DNA of 64,000 bases, taken from assembly GCA_038260305.1 (NCBI GenBank), contig JBBSNY010000023.1, positions 8,434 through 72,433 of the forward strand, written 5' to 3'. The notes under the pieces were generated by a model. That model did no database searches. It worked only from the letters and a program-made list of their open reading frames with translations, and had not been told where the DNA came from. The position numbers were made by a program, and so were the translations under genes. Below, one piece after another: positions 1 through 8,282 of this stretch (its first letter is position 1; every line of letters starts with the position of its first letter). This stretch comes from CADCVQ01 sp038260305. GTDB lineage: Bacteria; Actinomycetota; Thermoleophilia; Solirubrobacterales; Solirubrobacteraceae.

Positions 1-910
1 CCGGATCGGGCGGGGTGGCACCGGGCCACTGGTGCCTGCCGCCGAGCACCTTGATGTGGGCGACGCGGGTTCCGTCGGCACAGCCGGACCAGTCCATACG
101 CAGGGTCCGCGGCGCGACGGTCTGGGGTGTGTTGACGGTGGCGCAGCGGTCGCGCGCGGCCCAAGCGTCGACCCACGGAAGCACCGCCCCGATCCGGCCG
201 TTGCGCGGATCGCCGGTATACGGGACGACTGGATCGGCCGAGCCATGGATCTCGAGCACGGAGACCGGGCGGGCCGGGGTGCAGATGGGCAGTCGGGAGA
301 AGCCGCCCGCGACGATGACGACGCCGGCGATGCGGTCTGACAGCTCGCAGGCCAGTCGCGCCGTCAGGGCTCCACCGTTCGAAACGCCGACGGCGAACAC
401 GCGGGCGGGATCGATGCACGCGACCGTCGCGACCTGATTGATCAGCGCCGCGACGAAGCCGACGTCGTCTGGCGCGCTCGAAACGTCGAGGTTCCAGACG
501 TGAGTCGGGGTCGCAGCGCTCGGAAACACGGCCACGAAGCCGTCTCGGTCGGCCGCGTGGCCCAATCCGGAGTAGCGCTCCATGAACGTGCCGTCGCCGC
601 CGGCGCCGTGCAAGGCCACGACCAGCGTCGCCGGGCGGTGGGCCGCCCGCGCGGGGACGCGGACGAGCGCGGCGCGATCACCGTCGGGGGTCCTCGCGTG
701 CAACGTGAACTGCACGGTCGACTGCCTGCGTGGCCGGTTCGCTTTGCAGCCGGCGACCGGCAGCGGCGAGCTGACGCGTTGCGGCGGGACGTCGTTGGGA
801 GCGGCGTCGCTCGTGCCACCAAGGCCGGTCAGGCCGACGAGGACCACGGTCGTCACGAGCAGCGCGGCGAACGAGCGATTCGCCCGCCGGGCGGCCTTGG
901 CACGGATCAT
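1..910 (-). CDS. Secreted PHB-depolymerase/LpqC-family esterase, 3' end cut by window edge
   Basis: The frame starts at an ATG and runs off the left edge with 303 codons visible. It encodes an alpha/beta hydrolase of the polyhydroxybutyrate depolymerase/feruloyl esterase-like family that hydrolyses esters outside the cytoplasm. A hydrophobic N-terminal segment (about residues 13-30) looks like a signal peptide or anchor. The oxyanion-hole motif LHGAGG lies near residue 100, the nucleophile motif GVSNGG has Ser near 178, the acid motif IHGSADPVVPY has Asp near 227, and a GGRHQWPG motif near the visible end carries the catalytic His. The triad is therefore complete and little protein is probably missing. 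The true substrate cannot be read from sequence. Confidence 0.85.
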   Translation of the reverse strand, partial: MIRAKAARRANRSFAALLVTTVVLVGLTGLGGTSDAAPNDVPPQRVSSPLPVAGCKANRPRRQSTVQFTLHARTPDGDRAALVRVPARAAHRPATLVVALHGAGGDGTFMERYSGLGHAADRDGFVAVFPSAATPTHVWNLDVSSAPDDVGFVAALINQVATVACIDPARVFAVGVSNGGALTARLACELSDRIAGVVIVAGGFSRLPICTPARPVSVLEIHGSADPVVPYTGDPRNGRIGAVLPWVDAWAARDRCATVNTPQTVAPRTLRMDWSGCADGTRVAHIKVLGGRHQWPGATPPDP

Positions 911-1041
911 CGCGCCGGGACGCTAGCGATCGGCGGCTCACGCGGTGCCGCTTGGCGCCGCGCGCACATGCGTGTCCCGCGGTAACGCGTTCCCAACAAT
1001 GCGCATGCACGCCCCAACGCCACCTGTCTGAGAATCGTTCC

Positions 1042-1845
1042 ATGGTCGATTCCGAGCTTCAGACGATGATCCATCTCGACGAGCAGCACTGGTGGTATCG
1101 CGGCCGGCGCAGGGTGATTCGCGCCGTTCTGGATGGTGTCGCGCTGCCAGCTGACTGCTCGATTCTCGACGCGGGCTGCGGCTCGGGTCGCACGCTCGAC
1201 GAGCTGCGCGACTACGGCGTCGCCCACGGGCTGGACCGCAGCGCGGCGGCTGTCGCGGCCGCCCGCTCGCGCGGCCACGACGTGAGCCTCGGCACCGTCG
1301 AAGAGGCCCCCTACCGGAGCGCGAGCTTCGATCTCGTCACGTGCCTGGACGTCGTCGAGCACACCCCGGACGAGCGCCGGACGCTCAGCGAGCTGCGGCG
1401 CATCTGCCGCCCCGGTGGCACGCTGCTCCTGACGGTCCCCGCCTACCAGGCGCTGTGGTCTGAGCACGACGTCGCCAACCAGCACTACCGGCGCTACACC
1501 ACCACGCGCCTGCGCGCCGTGGCCGCCGACTGCGGCTGGGAGCTCGTCCGCGACACGTACTTCAACAGCATCCTGCTGGCGCCCGCCGCAGCGGTGCGCC
1601 TGGCGCAGCGCCGCCGCCCGAGCCGCCAGCACGCATCCGACCTGACGCTCACGTCACGCCGGCTCGACGACCTGCTCGAGCTGCCGCTGCGCATGGAGGC
1701 CCGGGCGCTGCGAGCCGGTGCGCGCCTGCCTGCCGGGCTGTCGCTGCTCGCCGTCTTCCGTGCCGCCCCGGTCGCCGCGGCGCCCGCGCAGGATCCCACG
1801 AGCTTCGTTGCCCGCCGCATCCGACGCGCCGCCGTCGCGGCCTGA
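1042..1845 (+). CDS. Class I SAM-dependent methyltransferase
   Basis: About 267 residues, started at the ATG giving MVDSELQTMIHLDEQHWWYR. The frame is open 90 nt further upstream, but that extension has no family-like sequence. The glycine-rich SAM motif LDAGCGSGR is followed by the post-II motif CLDVVEHTPDE, as in methyltransferase type 11 proteins. The HWWYRGRR opening is typical of methyltransferases found beside glycosyltransferases, so the acceptor may be a glycan or lipid intermediate (inference). A glycosyltransferase gene follows after 35 nt on the same strand, suggesting one transcription unit. Confidence 0.85.
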   Translation: MVDSELQTMIHLDEQHWWYRGRRRVIRAVLDGVALPADCSILDAGCGSGRTLDELRDYGVAHGLDRSAAAVAAARSRGHDVSLGTVEEAPYRSASFDLVTCLDVVEHTPDERRTLSELRRICRPGGTLLLTVPAYQALWSEHDVANQHYRRYTTTRLRAVAADCGWELVRDTYFNSILLAPAAAVRLAQRRRPSRQHASDLTLTSRRLDDLLELPLRMEARALRAGARLPAGLSLLAVFRAAPVAAAPAQDPTSFVARRIRRAAVAA

Positions 1846-1880
1846 CGCCCGGATTCCCATACCGAAGGAAAGGATCGTCG

Positions 1881-2675
1881 ATGTCTGCCACTCCCTCGCT
1901 CGCGAGCCATACCTGCCCGGCCGTCACGCGTGCGGCGCGGGTCCCACGCGAGCGAGCCCCCCAGGCGCTGCCCGGCCTGAGCGTCGTGCTGCCCTGCTTC
2001 GACGAGGCATCGAACGTCGCCGACGCGGTCCGCGCAGCGACGCGCGCGGCCTCGCGCTGCTCCTACGAGCACGAGATCATCGTCGTCGATGACGGCAGCC
2101 GCGATGAGACCGCAGCCATCACAGCGACGCTCATCGAGGCCGATCCGCGGGTGCGCCTGCTGATCCACGGCGACAATCGCGGCTACGGGGAGGCGTTGCG
2201 CTCGGGCATCGAGGCCGCGCGCATGCCGTGGGTGCTGATCACCGACGCCGACCTGCAGTTCGATCTCGGCGAGCTCGAGACCTTCCTGCCGGCCGCCGAG
2301 CGCTCCGAGCTCGTCATCGGCTGGCGCATCAAGCGCTGCGACCCGATCAACCGGCGCGTCAACGCCGCGGCGTGGAACTGGCTCGTGCGCCGGACCTTCG
2401 GCCTGGCGGTCCGCGACGTCGACTGCGCGTTCAAGCTCATGCGCCGCGATCTACTGAGCACGTGCCGCTTCTCTGCGACGGGGGCGATGATCAGCACCGA
2501 GCTGCTCGTGCGCTGCCTCGCCGCCGGCGCGCGCATGGAGGAGATCGGCGTGCACCACCGTCCCCGCGTCGCCGGGGTGCAGAGCGGCGCCAGCCCGCGC
2601 GTCGTGATGCGCGCCTTGCGCGAGCTGAGCGCGTTGCGGGTCTCGCTGCGCAGGCTCGCGCTCATGACCGCGTGA
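1881..2675 (+). CDS. Family 2 glycosyltransferase, dolichol-phosphate-mannose-synthase-like
   Basis: 264 residues. The GT-A fold is visible as VVLPCFDEASNVADAV (nucleotide-sugar binding), IIVVDDGSRDET, and the metal-binding DADLQFDL. The family transfers a sugar from a nucleotide donor to a polyprenyl phosphate at the inner membrane face. There is no C-terminal membrane pair, so it is a soluble or peripheral form. The stop is 2 nt before the ATG of the next gene, a membrane glycosyltransferase that would use such lipid-linked sugars. A GTG 6 nt upstream of that ATG would even overlap this stop. Confidence 0.88.
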   Translation: MSATPSLASHTCPAVTRAARVPRERAPQALPGLSVVLPCFDEASNVADAVRAATRAASRCSYEHEIIVVDDGSRDETAAITATLIEADPRVRLLIHGDNRGYGEALRSGIEAARMPWVLITDADLQFDLGELETFLPAAERSELVIGWRIKRCDPINRRVNAAAWNWLVRRTFGLAVRDVDCAFKLMRRDLLSTCRFSATGAMISTELLVRCLAAGARMEEIGVHHRPRVAGVQSGASPRVVMRALRELSALRVSLRRLALMTA

Positions 2676-2677
2676 GC

Positions 2678-5104
2678 ATGCAGTCGGGCGCCATCACCAG
2701 CGCTCGCCCGCTGGCGCGTGCGCGCAGCTCATGGTCGACGCAGGCGCTGCCGCTCGCCGCCGTCACGCTGCTCGCGGTCGTCCTGCGCTTCGCGATGTTC
2801 GATCGCGTGCCGCTCAACCCGTACTACGACGCGGCTGTGCGCAGCATGGGCCTGTCGTGGCACAACTTCTTCTACGGCGCCTTCGAGCCCGCCGCGCAGG
2901 TTTCGATCGACAAGGCTCCGATCGACCTCTGGCTGCAGGTCCTGAGCGTCAAGCTGCTCGGCTTCGACTCGATCGCGCTAAGGCTGCCGGAGGCGCTCGC
3001 CGGGGCGCTCGCGGTGCCGCTGCTCTACGACCTCGTTCGGCGCCTGTTCGGCCACGGCGCAGGTCTCGTCGCGGCGATCACGTTCGCCGTGCTGCCCGCG
3101 GCCGTGCTCGACGCGCGCAGCGACACGATGGACTCGCTGATGATGCTGGCGCTCGTCGCCGCGGGCTGGGCGATCGTCGTCGGCGCGCGCTCCGCTCGCG
3201 CCTGGCCTGTCGTCGGTGCCGGCGCGCTCGTCGGCCTGGCGTTCGAGGTCAAGCTGTTTCAGGCGCTGATCGTCGTGCCCGCGCTGCTCGTGCTGGCGCT
3301 GCTCGTCACCGACATCGGGTGGCGCCGGCGCGCCGTGCAGCTGATCGGCGGCGCGGTCGCGTTCCTCGTCGTGGGCCTGGGGTGGGTCGCCGTCGCGTCG
3401 CTCGCGCCGCTGGGGTCGCGGCCGTATCCGATCGGATCGACCAACGGCTCCATCTGGAACGTCGTCTTCGCGTTCAACGGCCTCCATCGCCTGCGCGCCT
3501 CGACCGACCCGAAGCTCGCCGCGTTCGATCCGGCGGGCCCGGCACGCATGTTCTCCACGGGCGGGCGCCACCTCGGGCCGCTGATCGGCGTCGCGCTCGT
3601 CCCGACGCTGATCCTGATCGCCTTCGCGCTGGCCGAGCGGCTGACCAACACGGACGTCGCCGACCGGGCGACGGCCCGCTTGCGGCGTGCGGGCGCCGCC
3701 TACGTCGCGGTGTGGCTGGCCACCGGCCTCGTGCTGTTGAGCGCCATGAGCCGCATACAGGTGCGCTACCTCGAGGTGCTCACGCCGGCCGTGGCCGCGG
3801 CGTGCGGCATCGCGTTCGCGTCGCTCGCCGTCGCCGCCCGCCGGCGGCCCGCCGCGGCCTCGCTGCTCGTCGTGGCGGCGGCCGCGACCGCGGCGATCGC
3901 GCCGTCGGTCGCGCGCTCGCCCGGATGGGTCGCCCCCGTCGCCATCGCCGCCGCGACGGTGTCCGCACTCGCCGCCTACGCCCTGACGCGTGCTGACCTC
4001 GAGTGGTCGCGAACGGCGATCTTCGGGACCCTCGCCACAGCCGTCCTCGTCGCGATCCTCGTCGCGCCGCTGGCGCGCACGCTGGGCGTCATCGACCTCG
4101 GCCAGACGAGCGCGCAGAAGGCGGGGGGCATGCCCGCCGCGCAGCTCGAGCCGCTGAGCGCGTTCCTGCGCGCCCACCAGACGGGGCGCTACGAGGTCGC
4201 GAGCACGAACGTCGCCAAGGGCGCGCCGCTGATCATCCGCGATGCGCGGCCCGTCCTGATGCTGACGAGCCTCGGCGGGCGTCCGCTGCTGACGCCACGA
4301 CAGCTCGAGCGCAAGGTCGCCGGTGGCCAGGTGCGCTACCTGCTGACCGGGCGCGGCACATGCGCGGGACGGCCGGTGAGCCAGTGCGTCCCGGTCCTGC
4401 GCTGGGCTCGCGCGCACAGCACCGACGTCAGCGCAGCCGTCGGCCTGCGCCGTGACAGCCTGGCAAGGCTGCGGACGGCGCCGACGCCGCGACGCGTCGG
4501 CGGGACCGCGGCGGCGCTGACAACCACGCATACCGCCCGCGCCGCCGCCCCGCCCGCGATCGCGCGTCTGACGCGGATCGCCCGCCGGCGCTACGGCGAC
4601 GAGGTCCACGGCTCGGCGGTCCACGTGGCGTTGCGTGCGATCGCTCGCGACCCAGGGCTCAAGGCGGCGCTCGTCCCCGGCCGCGCAGCCGAGCTGCGCA
4701 GCTACGTACGCAGCCGATTTCGCACCGTCTGGTATCACCAGCACGTCTCGCACCTGCGGATCGCCCGCGGCTCACGGACGCTCGTCGACGTCGGCGTCCC
4801 GTTCGTCGTGAAGGCCGCCACGCACGCGCTGCGCGATGCGCATGGCCACAGCGCCGGGACGCTCGCGATCTCGATCCAGGACGTCGTCGGCTTCGTGCGC
4901 TACATGCATCGCAACTATCCGGTCGACGTCATCGTCAGGAGCAGCTCCGGCCAGGTGCGCACATCGCTGCGGATCGCTGACCCTACGAGGCTGCCCGATC
5001 GCGGGACCACGGTGATCGCCGGCCGGCGATACGCGGTCGGGTCGTTTCACGAGACCGCGTTCCCCCACCAGCGCCTGAAGGTCTGGGTCCTCGCGCGTGC
5101 CTGA
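2678..5104 (+). CDS. PMT/ArnT-like (YkcB-type) membrane glycosyltransferase
   Basis: About 808 residues from the ATG 2 nt after the preceding stop. The frame is open much further upstream, but that part overlaps the glycosyltransferase gene and is not real. The N-terminal half has many membrane helices (from LPLAAVTLLAVVLRFAMF onward) and the GT39/83-type extracytoplasmic acidic loop NPYYDAAVRSMG, then SIDKAPIDLWLQ. The C-terminal roughly 350 residues form an extracytoplasmic domain. The family moves a sugar from polyprenyl phosphate to a lipid, glycan or protein outside the membrane. Coupling to the DPM1-like gene supports a donor-and-user pair. Acceptor unknown. Confidence 0.85.
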   Translation: MQSGAITSARPLARARSSWSTQALPLAAVTLLAVVLRFAMFDRVPLNPYYDAAVRSMGLSWHNFFYGAFEPAAQVSIDKAPIDLWLQVLSVKLLGFDSIALRLPEALAGALAVPLLYDLVRRLFGHGAGLVAAITFAVLPAAVLDARSDTMDSLMMLALVAAGWAIVVGARSARAWPVVGAGALVGLAFEVKLFQALIVVPALLVLALLVTDIGWRRRAVQLIGGAVAFLVVGLGWVAVASLAPLGSRPYPIGSTNGSIWNVVFAFNGLHRLRASTDPKLAAFDPAGPARMFSTGGRHLGPLIGVALVPTLILIAFALAERLTNTDVADRATARLRRAGAAYVAVWLATGLVLLSAMSRIQVRYLEVLTPAVAAACGIAFASLAVAARRRPAAASLLVVAAAATAAIAPSVARSPGWVAPVAIAAATVSALAAYALTRADLEWSRTAIFGTLATAVLVAILVAPLARTLGVIDLGQTSAQKAGGMPAAQLEPLSAFLRAHQTGRYEVASTNVAKGAPLIIRDARPVLMLTSLGGRPLLTPRQLERKVAGGQVRYLLTGRGTCAGRPVSQCVPVLRWARAHSTDVSAAVGLRRDSLARLRTAPTPRRVGGTAAALTTTHTARAAAPPAIARLTRIARRRYGDEVHGSAVHVALRAIARDPGLKAALVPGRAAELRSYVRSRFRTVWYHQHVSHLRIARGSRTLVDVGVPFVVKAATHALRDAHGHSAGTLAISIQDVVGFVRYMHRNYPVDVIVRSSSGQVRTSLRIADPTRLPDRGTTVIAGRRYAVGSFHETAFPHQRLKVWVLARA

Positions 5105-5132
5105 CGGCTGCGGCGTCGCGTAGTGTCTGAGC

Positions 5133-5834
5133 ATGTTCGCTGACGTGGTTCTCGAGCTGCTCGTGGTCGATGACGAGTCCGCGCTGCGTGAGAGCATCGT
5201 GCGCGCGTTCAGCCGCGACGGCCACCAGGTGACAGCGGTCGCCGACGGCCGCTCGGCGATCGACCGGGCGAGCACGCACAGCTTCGACTGCATCCTGCTC
5301 GACGTCGCGTTGGGGGCCGGACCCGACGGCGTCGAGGTCTGCCGCGAGCTGCGCGCGCGTCGTAACGTCACCCCGGTGATCATGCTCACCGCGCGCTCCA
5401 GCGAGGCCGACGCCGTGCTCGGGCTGGAGTCGGGCGCCGACGACTACATCACCAAGCCGTTCGGTCTCGCCGAGCTGCGCAGCCGTATCAAGGCCGTCCT
5501 GCGACGAGCCGGGCCGCGCGCGCTAGGCGATGCCGTCCTGCAGGTCGGGCCGATCGTGCTCGACGACGAGCGCCGCCGGGTGCGGGTGCGCGGCGAGGAG
5601 ATCGCCGTCACGTTCTCGGAGTTCGAGCTGCTGAAGGCGCTGATGGAGCGCGCCGGCCGGTTGTTCAGCCGCGAGGAGCTGCTCGCGGCGATCTGGGGCG
5701 ACGCCGCCTACCGCGACCCCCGCGGCATCGACGTCCACGTGCGCCACCTGCGCGAGAAGATGGAGCAGCGCCCCCGCCAGCCGGAGCTGCTGCTGACCGT
5801 GCGCGGCGGCGGCTATCGCCTCAACGTCCCGTAG
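5133..5834 (+). CDS. OmpR/PhoB-family response regulator
   Basis: 233 residues. The receiver domain (about 8-120) shows LLVVDDES, the phospho-acceptor Asp in CILLDVALG, and the Lys in DDYITKPFG. The winged-helix DNA-binding domain (about 135-230) ends in the family signature VRGGGYRLNV. The histidine kinase gene starts 3 nt after this stop, so this is a two-component pair. The exact start is not decided by a clear ribosome site. A GTG four codons downstream would give a start closer to the usual length. Confidence 0.93.
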   Translation: MFADVVLELLVVDDESALRESIVRAFSRDGHQVTAVADGRSAIDRASTHSFDCILLDVALGAGPDGVEVCRELRARRNVTPVIMLTARSSEADAVLGLESGADDYITKPFGLAELRSRIKAVLRRAGPRALGDAVLQVGPIVLDDERRRVRVRGEEIAVTFSEFELLKALMERAGRLFSREELLAAIWGDAAYRDPRGIDVHVRHLREKMEQRPRQPELLLTVRGGGYRLNVP

Positions 5835-5837
5835 GCG

Positions 5838-7340
5838 ATGCGCCGCCCGGGATTCCTGGGGCTCCGTGGGCGCCTCGTCCTCGCGCTGCTGGCGACGAGC
5901 GCGCTGACGGTCGGTGTCGTCGCGATCACGCTGCTGTCGCCGCTGGAGCACCGTCTGCGCGCCGACGAGATCGAGTCGCTGCACCAGGCGGCCGTCGTCG
6001 TGCGGCCGCTGCTCGCGCGCGTGCCGGAGGAGGCGCTGCGCCCAGGCTCGGCGCGGCTTGACCGCGCCGTCAAGCTCGCCGCCGGGCGCGTCGACGCGCA
6101 GATCGTGGTCGCGTCGAGGACAGGTGCGCTGCTCGCCGCCACGGTCGCGCGGCCCGGCGACCGTGTCGCACAGGCCGCCCGCGCCGCGCGTGAGCACCGT
6201 GTCGTGCGCTACGTCTCCGGCGGGGGGCCTGCGATCGAGGCGACGTACGCCGTTCCGGGGCGCGTCGGCGAACAGCTCGTCGGCATCGCCGTCACGCGAC
6301 AGCTCGACGAGGCCGTCTCGGCGACGCAGACGGTGCGCCACGCGATGCTGCTCGCGGCAGCGGCGGGCATGGGCGCCGCGCTCCTGCTCGGCCTCGCCCT
6401 GTCGGCGCGGCTCGTGCGCCGACTGCGCTCGCTGCGCGACACGGCGCTACGCGTCGCGCAGCTCGGCCTCGTCGTGCAGATGATCCCCGACGATCGCCGC
6501 GACGAAATCGGCGACCTGCAGCGCGCCTTCTCGACAATGCAGAACCGGCTGCGCGAGCAGGAGGAGGCCCGACGGACGTTCGTCTCGACCGCGTCGCACG
6601 AGCTGCGCACGCCGCTGGCGTCGCTGCGGCTGATGCTCGACCTCGCGCGCGAGGAGCTCGAGCGCGAGCAGCCCGACAGCGTCGAGGCGCGCCGCGAGGT
6701 CGAGCGCGCGTCCGGCCAGGCCGAGCGCCTGTCCCTGCTCGCCAACGAGCTGCTGGACCTCAGCCGCATCGACGCCGGCGTCCCATCCGATCTGCAGCTC
6801 GTCGACGCCGCGGCGATCACGGGCGCGGTCGTGCGCGAATTCAGCGCCCGCGCCGAGTCCCAAGGTCAGGGGCTGCGCCTGGAGGCCGGCACCGGAGCCT
6901 GGTCAATCGCCGATCACGGTCACGTCGCGCAGATCGTGCGGATCATGCTCGACAACGCGCTGCGCTTTGCCCCGCCCGGCGAGGCGATCGACGTCGCCGT
7001 GACCGCGACGGCGCAGGCCGTCGCGGTTCGCGTCCGCGACCGCGGTCCGGGGATCCCGCGAGCCGAGCGCGAGCCGATCTTCGAGCGCTTCGCGCGCGGC
7101 GCTGCGACTGGCGGCGAGGGCGGCTTCGGCCTCGGCCTCGCGATCGGACGCGAGCTCGCGACACGGATGAACGCGCAACTGCAGATCGTTGATGTCGAAG
7201 GTGACGGCGCCTGCTTCGAGCTGCGGCTCGTGCCCGCGCCGGACCCCGAGCGATCCGATGCTCGTACGCCGCCCGACGCGCCCGAGCCCCAGCGCGAACG
7301 CCACGGGGCGCGCCGCCTGCGTGTTCGCCGGCGGGTGTGA
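5838..7340 (+). CDS. Membrane sensor histidine kinase
   Basis: 500 residues. An N-terminal membrane helix (about 12-32) and a second one (about 170-190) enclose an extracytoplasmic sensor region. A HAMP linker follows, then HisKA with the phosphorylated His in STASHELRTPLASLR, and the HATPase domain with N box LDNALRFAP, G1 box DRGPGIP and G2 box GFGLGLAIG. It phosphorylates the response regulator encoded just upstream. The last 30 or so residues are Arg/Pro-rich and may be non-native. The signal sensed is unknown. Confidence 0.93.
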   Translation: MRRPGFLGLRGRLVLALLATSALTVGVVAITLLSPLEHRLRADEIESLHQAAVVVRPLLARVPEEALRPGSARLDRAVKLAAGRVDAQIVVASRTGALLAATVARPGDRVAQAARAAREHRVVRYVSGGGPAIEATYAVPGRVGEQLVGIAVTRQLDEAVSATQTVRHAMLLAAAAGMGAALLLGLALSARLVRRLRSLRDTALRVAQLGLVVQMIPDDRRDEIGDLQRAFSTMQNRLREQEEARRTFVSTASHELRTPLASLRLMLDLAREELEREQPDSVEARREVERASGQAERLSLLANELLDLSRIDAGVPSDLQLVDAAAITGAVVREFSARAESQGQGLRLEAGTGAWSIADHGHVAQIVRIMLDNALRFAPPGEAIDVAVTATAQAVAVRVRDRGPGIPRAEREPIFERFARGAATGGEGGFGLGLAIGRELATRMNAQLQIVDVEGDGACFELRLVPAPDPERSDARTPPDAPEPQRERHGARRLRVRRRV

Positions 7341-7481
7341 AGGCGCGCTCGACGCGTCCCATAGGCAGAGATCCCCGCTCGGTCGTGACCGACGATCAAT
7401 GTGGGGATCGGCGTATGAGGGTGGCGGGCCGGCACGAACCTCAACCTCGGCCTGACCAACACGACGTACATCATCGGCGCG

Positions 7482-8099
7482 ATGCTGACCGCCGTCCTCG
7501 TCGCCCAGTTCAAGCTCAAGAAGTACGTGCCCGGCGTCTACTGGTCGGCCGTCGTCTTGATCAGCATCGTCGGCACGCTCATCACCGACAACCTCGTCGA
7601 GAACTTCCACGTCACGCTTGTGCAGAGCACGATCGGGTTCGCGACCGCCCTCGCCGCGACGTTCGCCGCCTGGTACGCCAGCGAGCGCACGCTGTCGATC
7701 CACACGATCGTCACGCGCCGCCGCGAGGCGTTCTACTGGCTGACGATCCTCTTCACGTTCGCCTTGGGCACCGCTGCAGGCGACCTTGTCGCCGAGCAAC
7801 TGGCCCTCGGCTACAGCCTCTCCGCAGCGATCTTCGCCGGCGTCATCGGCCTGATCACGCTCGCGCACGCCCGCTCCAAGCTCGCCGCCGTTCCCGCGTT
7901 CTGGATGGCCTACATCCTCACCCGCCCCCTCGGTGCATCCTTCGGCGACCTGTTCTCCCAGCCGACCAGCAACGGCGGCCTGAACCTCGGCACGACCGGT
8001 ACCAGCGCCCTGTTTCTGACCGCGATCCTCGCCACCGTCAGCTACCTCACCATCACCAAGAAGGACCAGACCAAGACCCCCGAGCTCGAGCCAGCCTGA
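7482..8099 (+). CDS. COG4705-family membrane protein, N-terminally truncated (possible pseudogene)
   Basis: The visible protein matches the COG4705 family of polytopic membrane proteins, with TRRREAFYWLTILFTFALG, TAAGDL and RPLGASFGD motifs. Family-like sequence (TNLNLGLTNTTYIIGAML) already begins about 15 codons before the first ATG. The frame is closed by a TGA at 7416-7418, and no start codon lies between it and the ATG used here. The first membrane helix and the usual GET(G/A) motif, roughly 30-45 residues, are missing. Genes of this family often follow a response-regulator/kinase pair, as here. Either translation begins internally or this is a decaying copy. Confidence 0.7.
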   Translation: MLTAVLVAQFKLKKYVPGVYWSAVVLISIVGTLITDNLVENFHVTLVQSTIGFATALAATFAAWYASERTLSIHTIVTRRREAFYWLTILFTFALGTAAGDLVAEQLALGYSLSAAIFAGVIGLITLAHARSKLAAVPAFWMAYILTRPLGASFGDLFSQPTSNGGLNLGTTGTSALFLTAILATVSYLTITKKDQTKTPELEPA

Positions 8100-8124
8100 C
8101 CCGCCGCACCGCTACGTATCACCG

Positions 8125-8154
8125 CGACCGCGGGCTCAAACGAGCCCGCGGTCG
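8125..8154. terminator. Strong 13-bp hairpin, transcription terminator candidate
   Basis: A perfect inverted repeat (cgaccgcgggctc / gagcccgcggtcg) has 13 pairs around an AAAC loop. It lies 26 nt after the COG4705 stop and before the next gene on the same strand. No clear T tract follows, which is common for actinobacterial terminators. Confidence 0.75.
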
Positions 8155-8282
8155 TCTGGCTGGATCTCCCCCGCTTCGGTGTACACGGGTTGATTGGGCG
8201 ACCTGCGTCGCTGGTGAGCTGGTAAGGCCTGCTGCGGCGCGCCGGCAGCGCAGAAGGCAGTGGACTTCTGGACTGCGTACTT

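Noticed and set aside
2228..2677. Extension of the membrane glycosyltransferase upstream
   Set aside because: It overlaps the family 2 glycosyltransferase gene and has no membrane or family character.
2978..4753. Long minus-strand open frame opposite the membrane glycosyltransferase
   Set aside because: Arg/Gln/Asp-rich composition without motifs, caused by high GC at third positions of the plus-strand gene.
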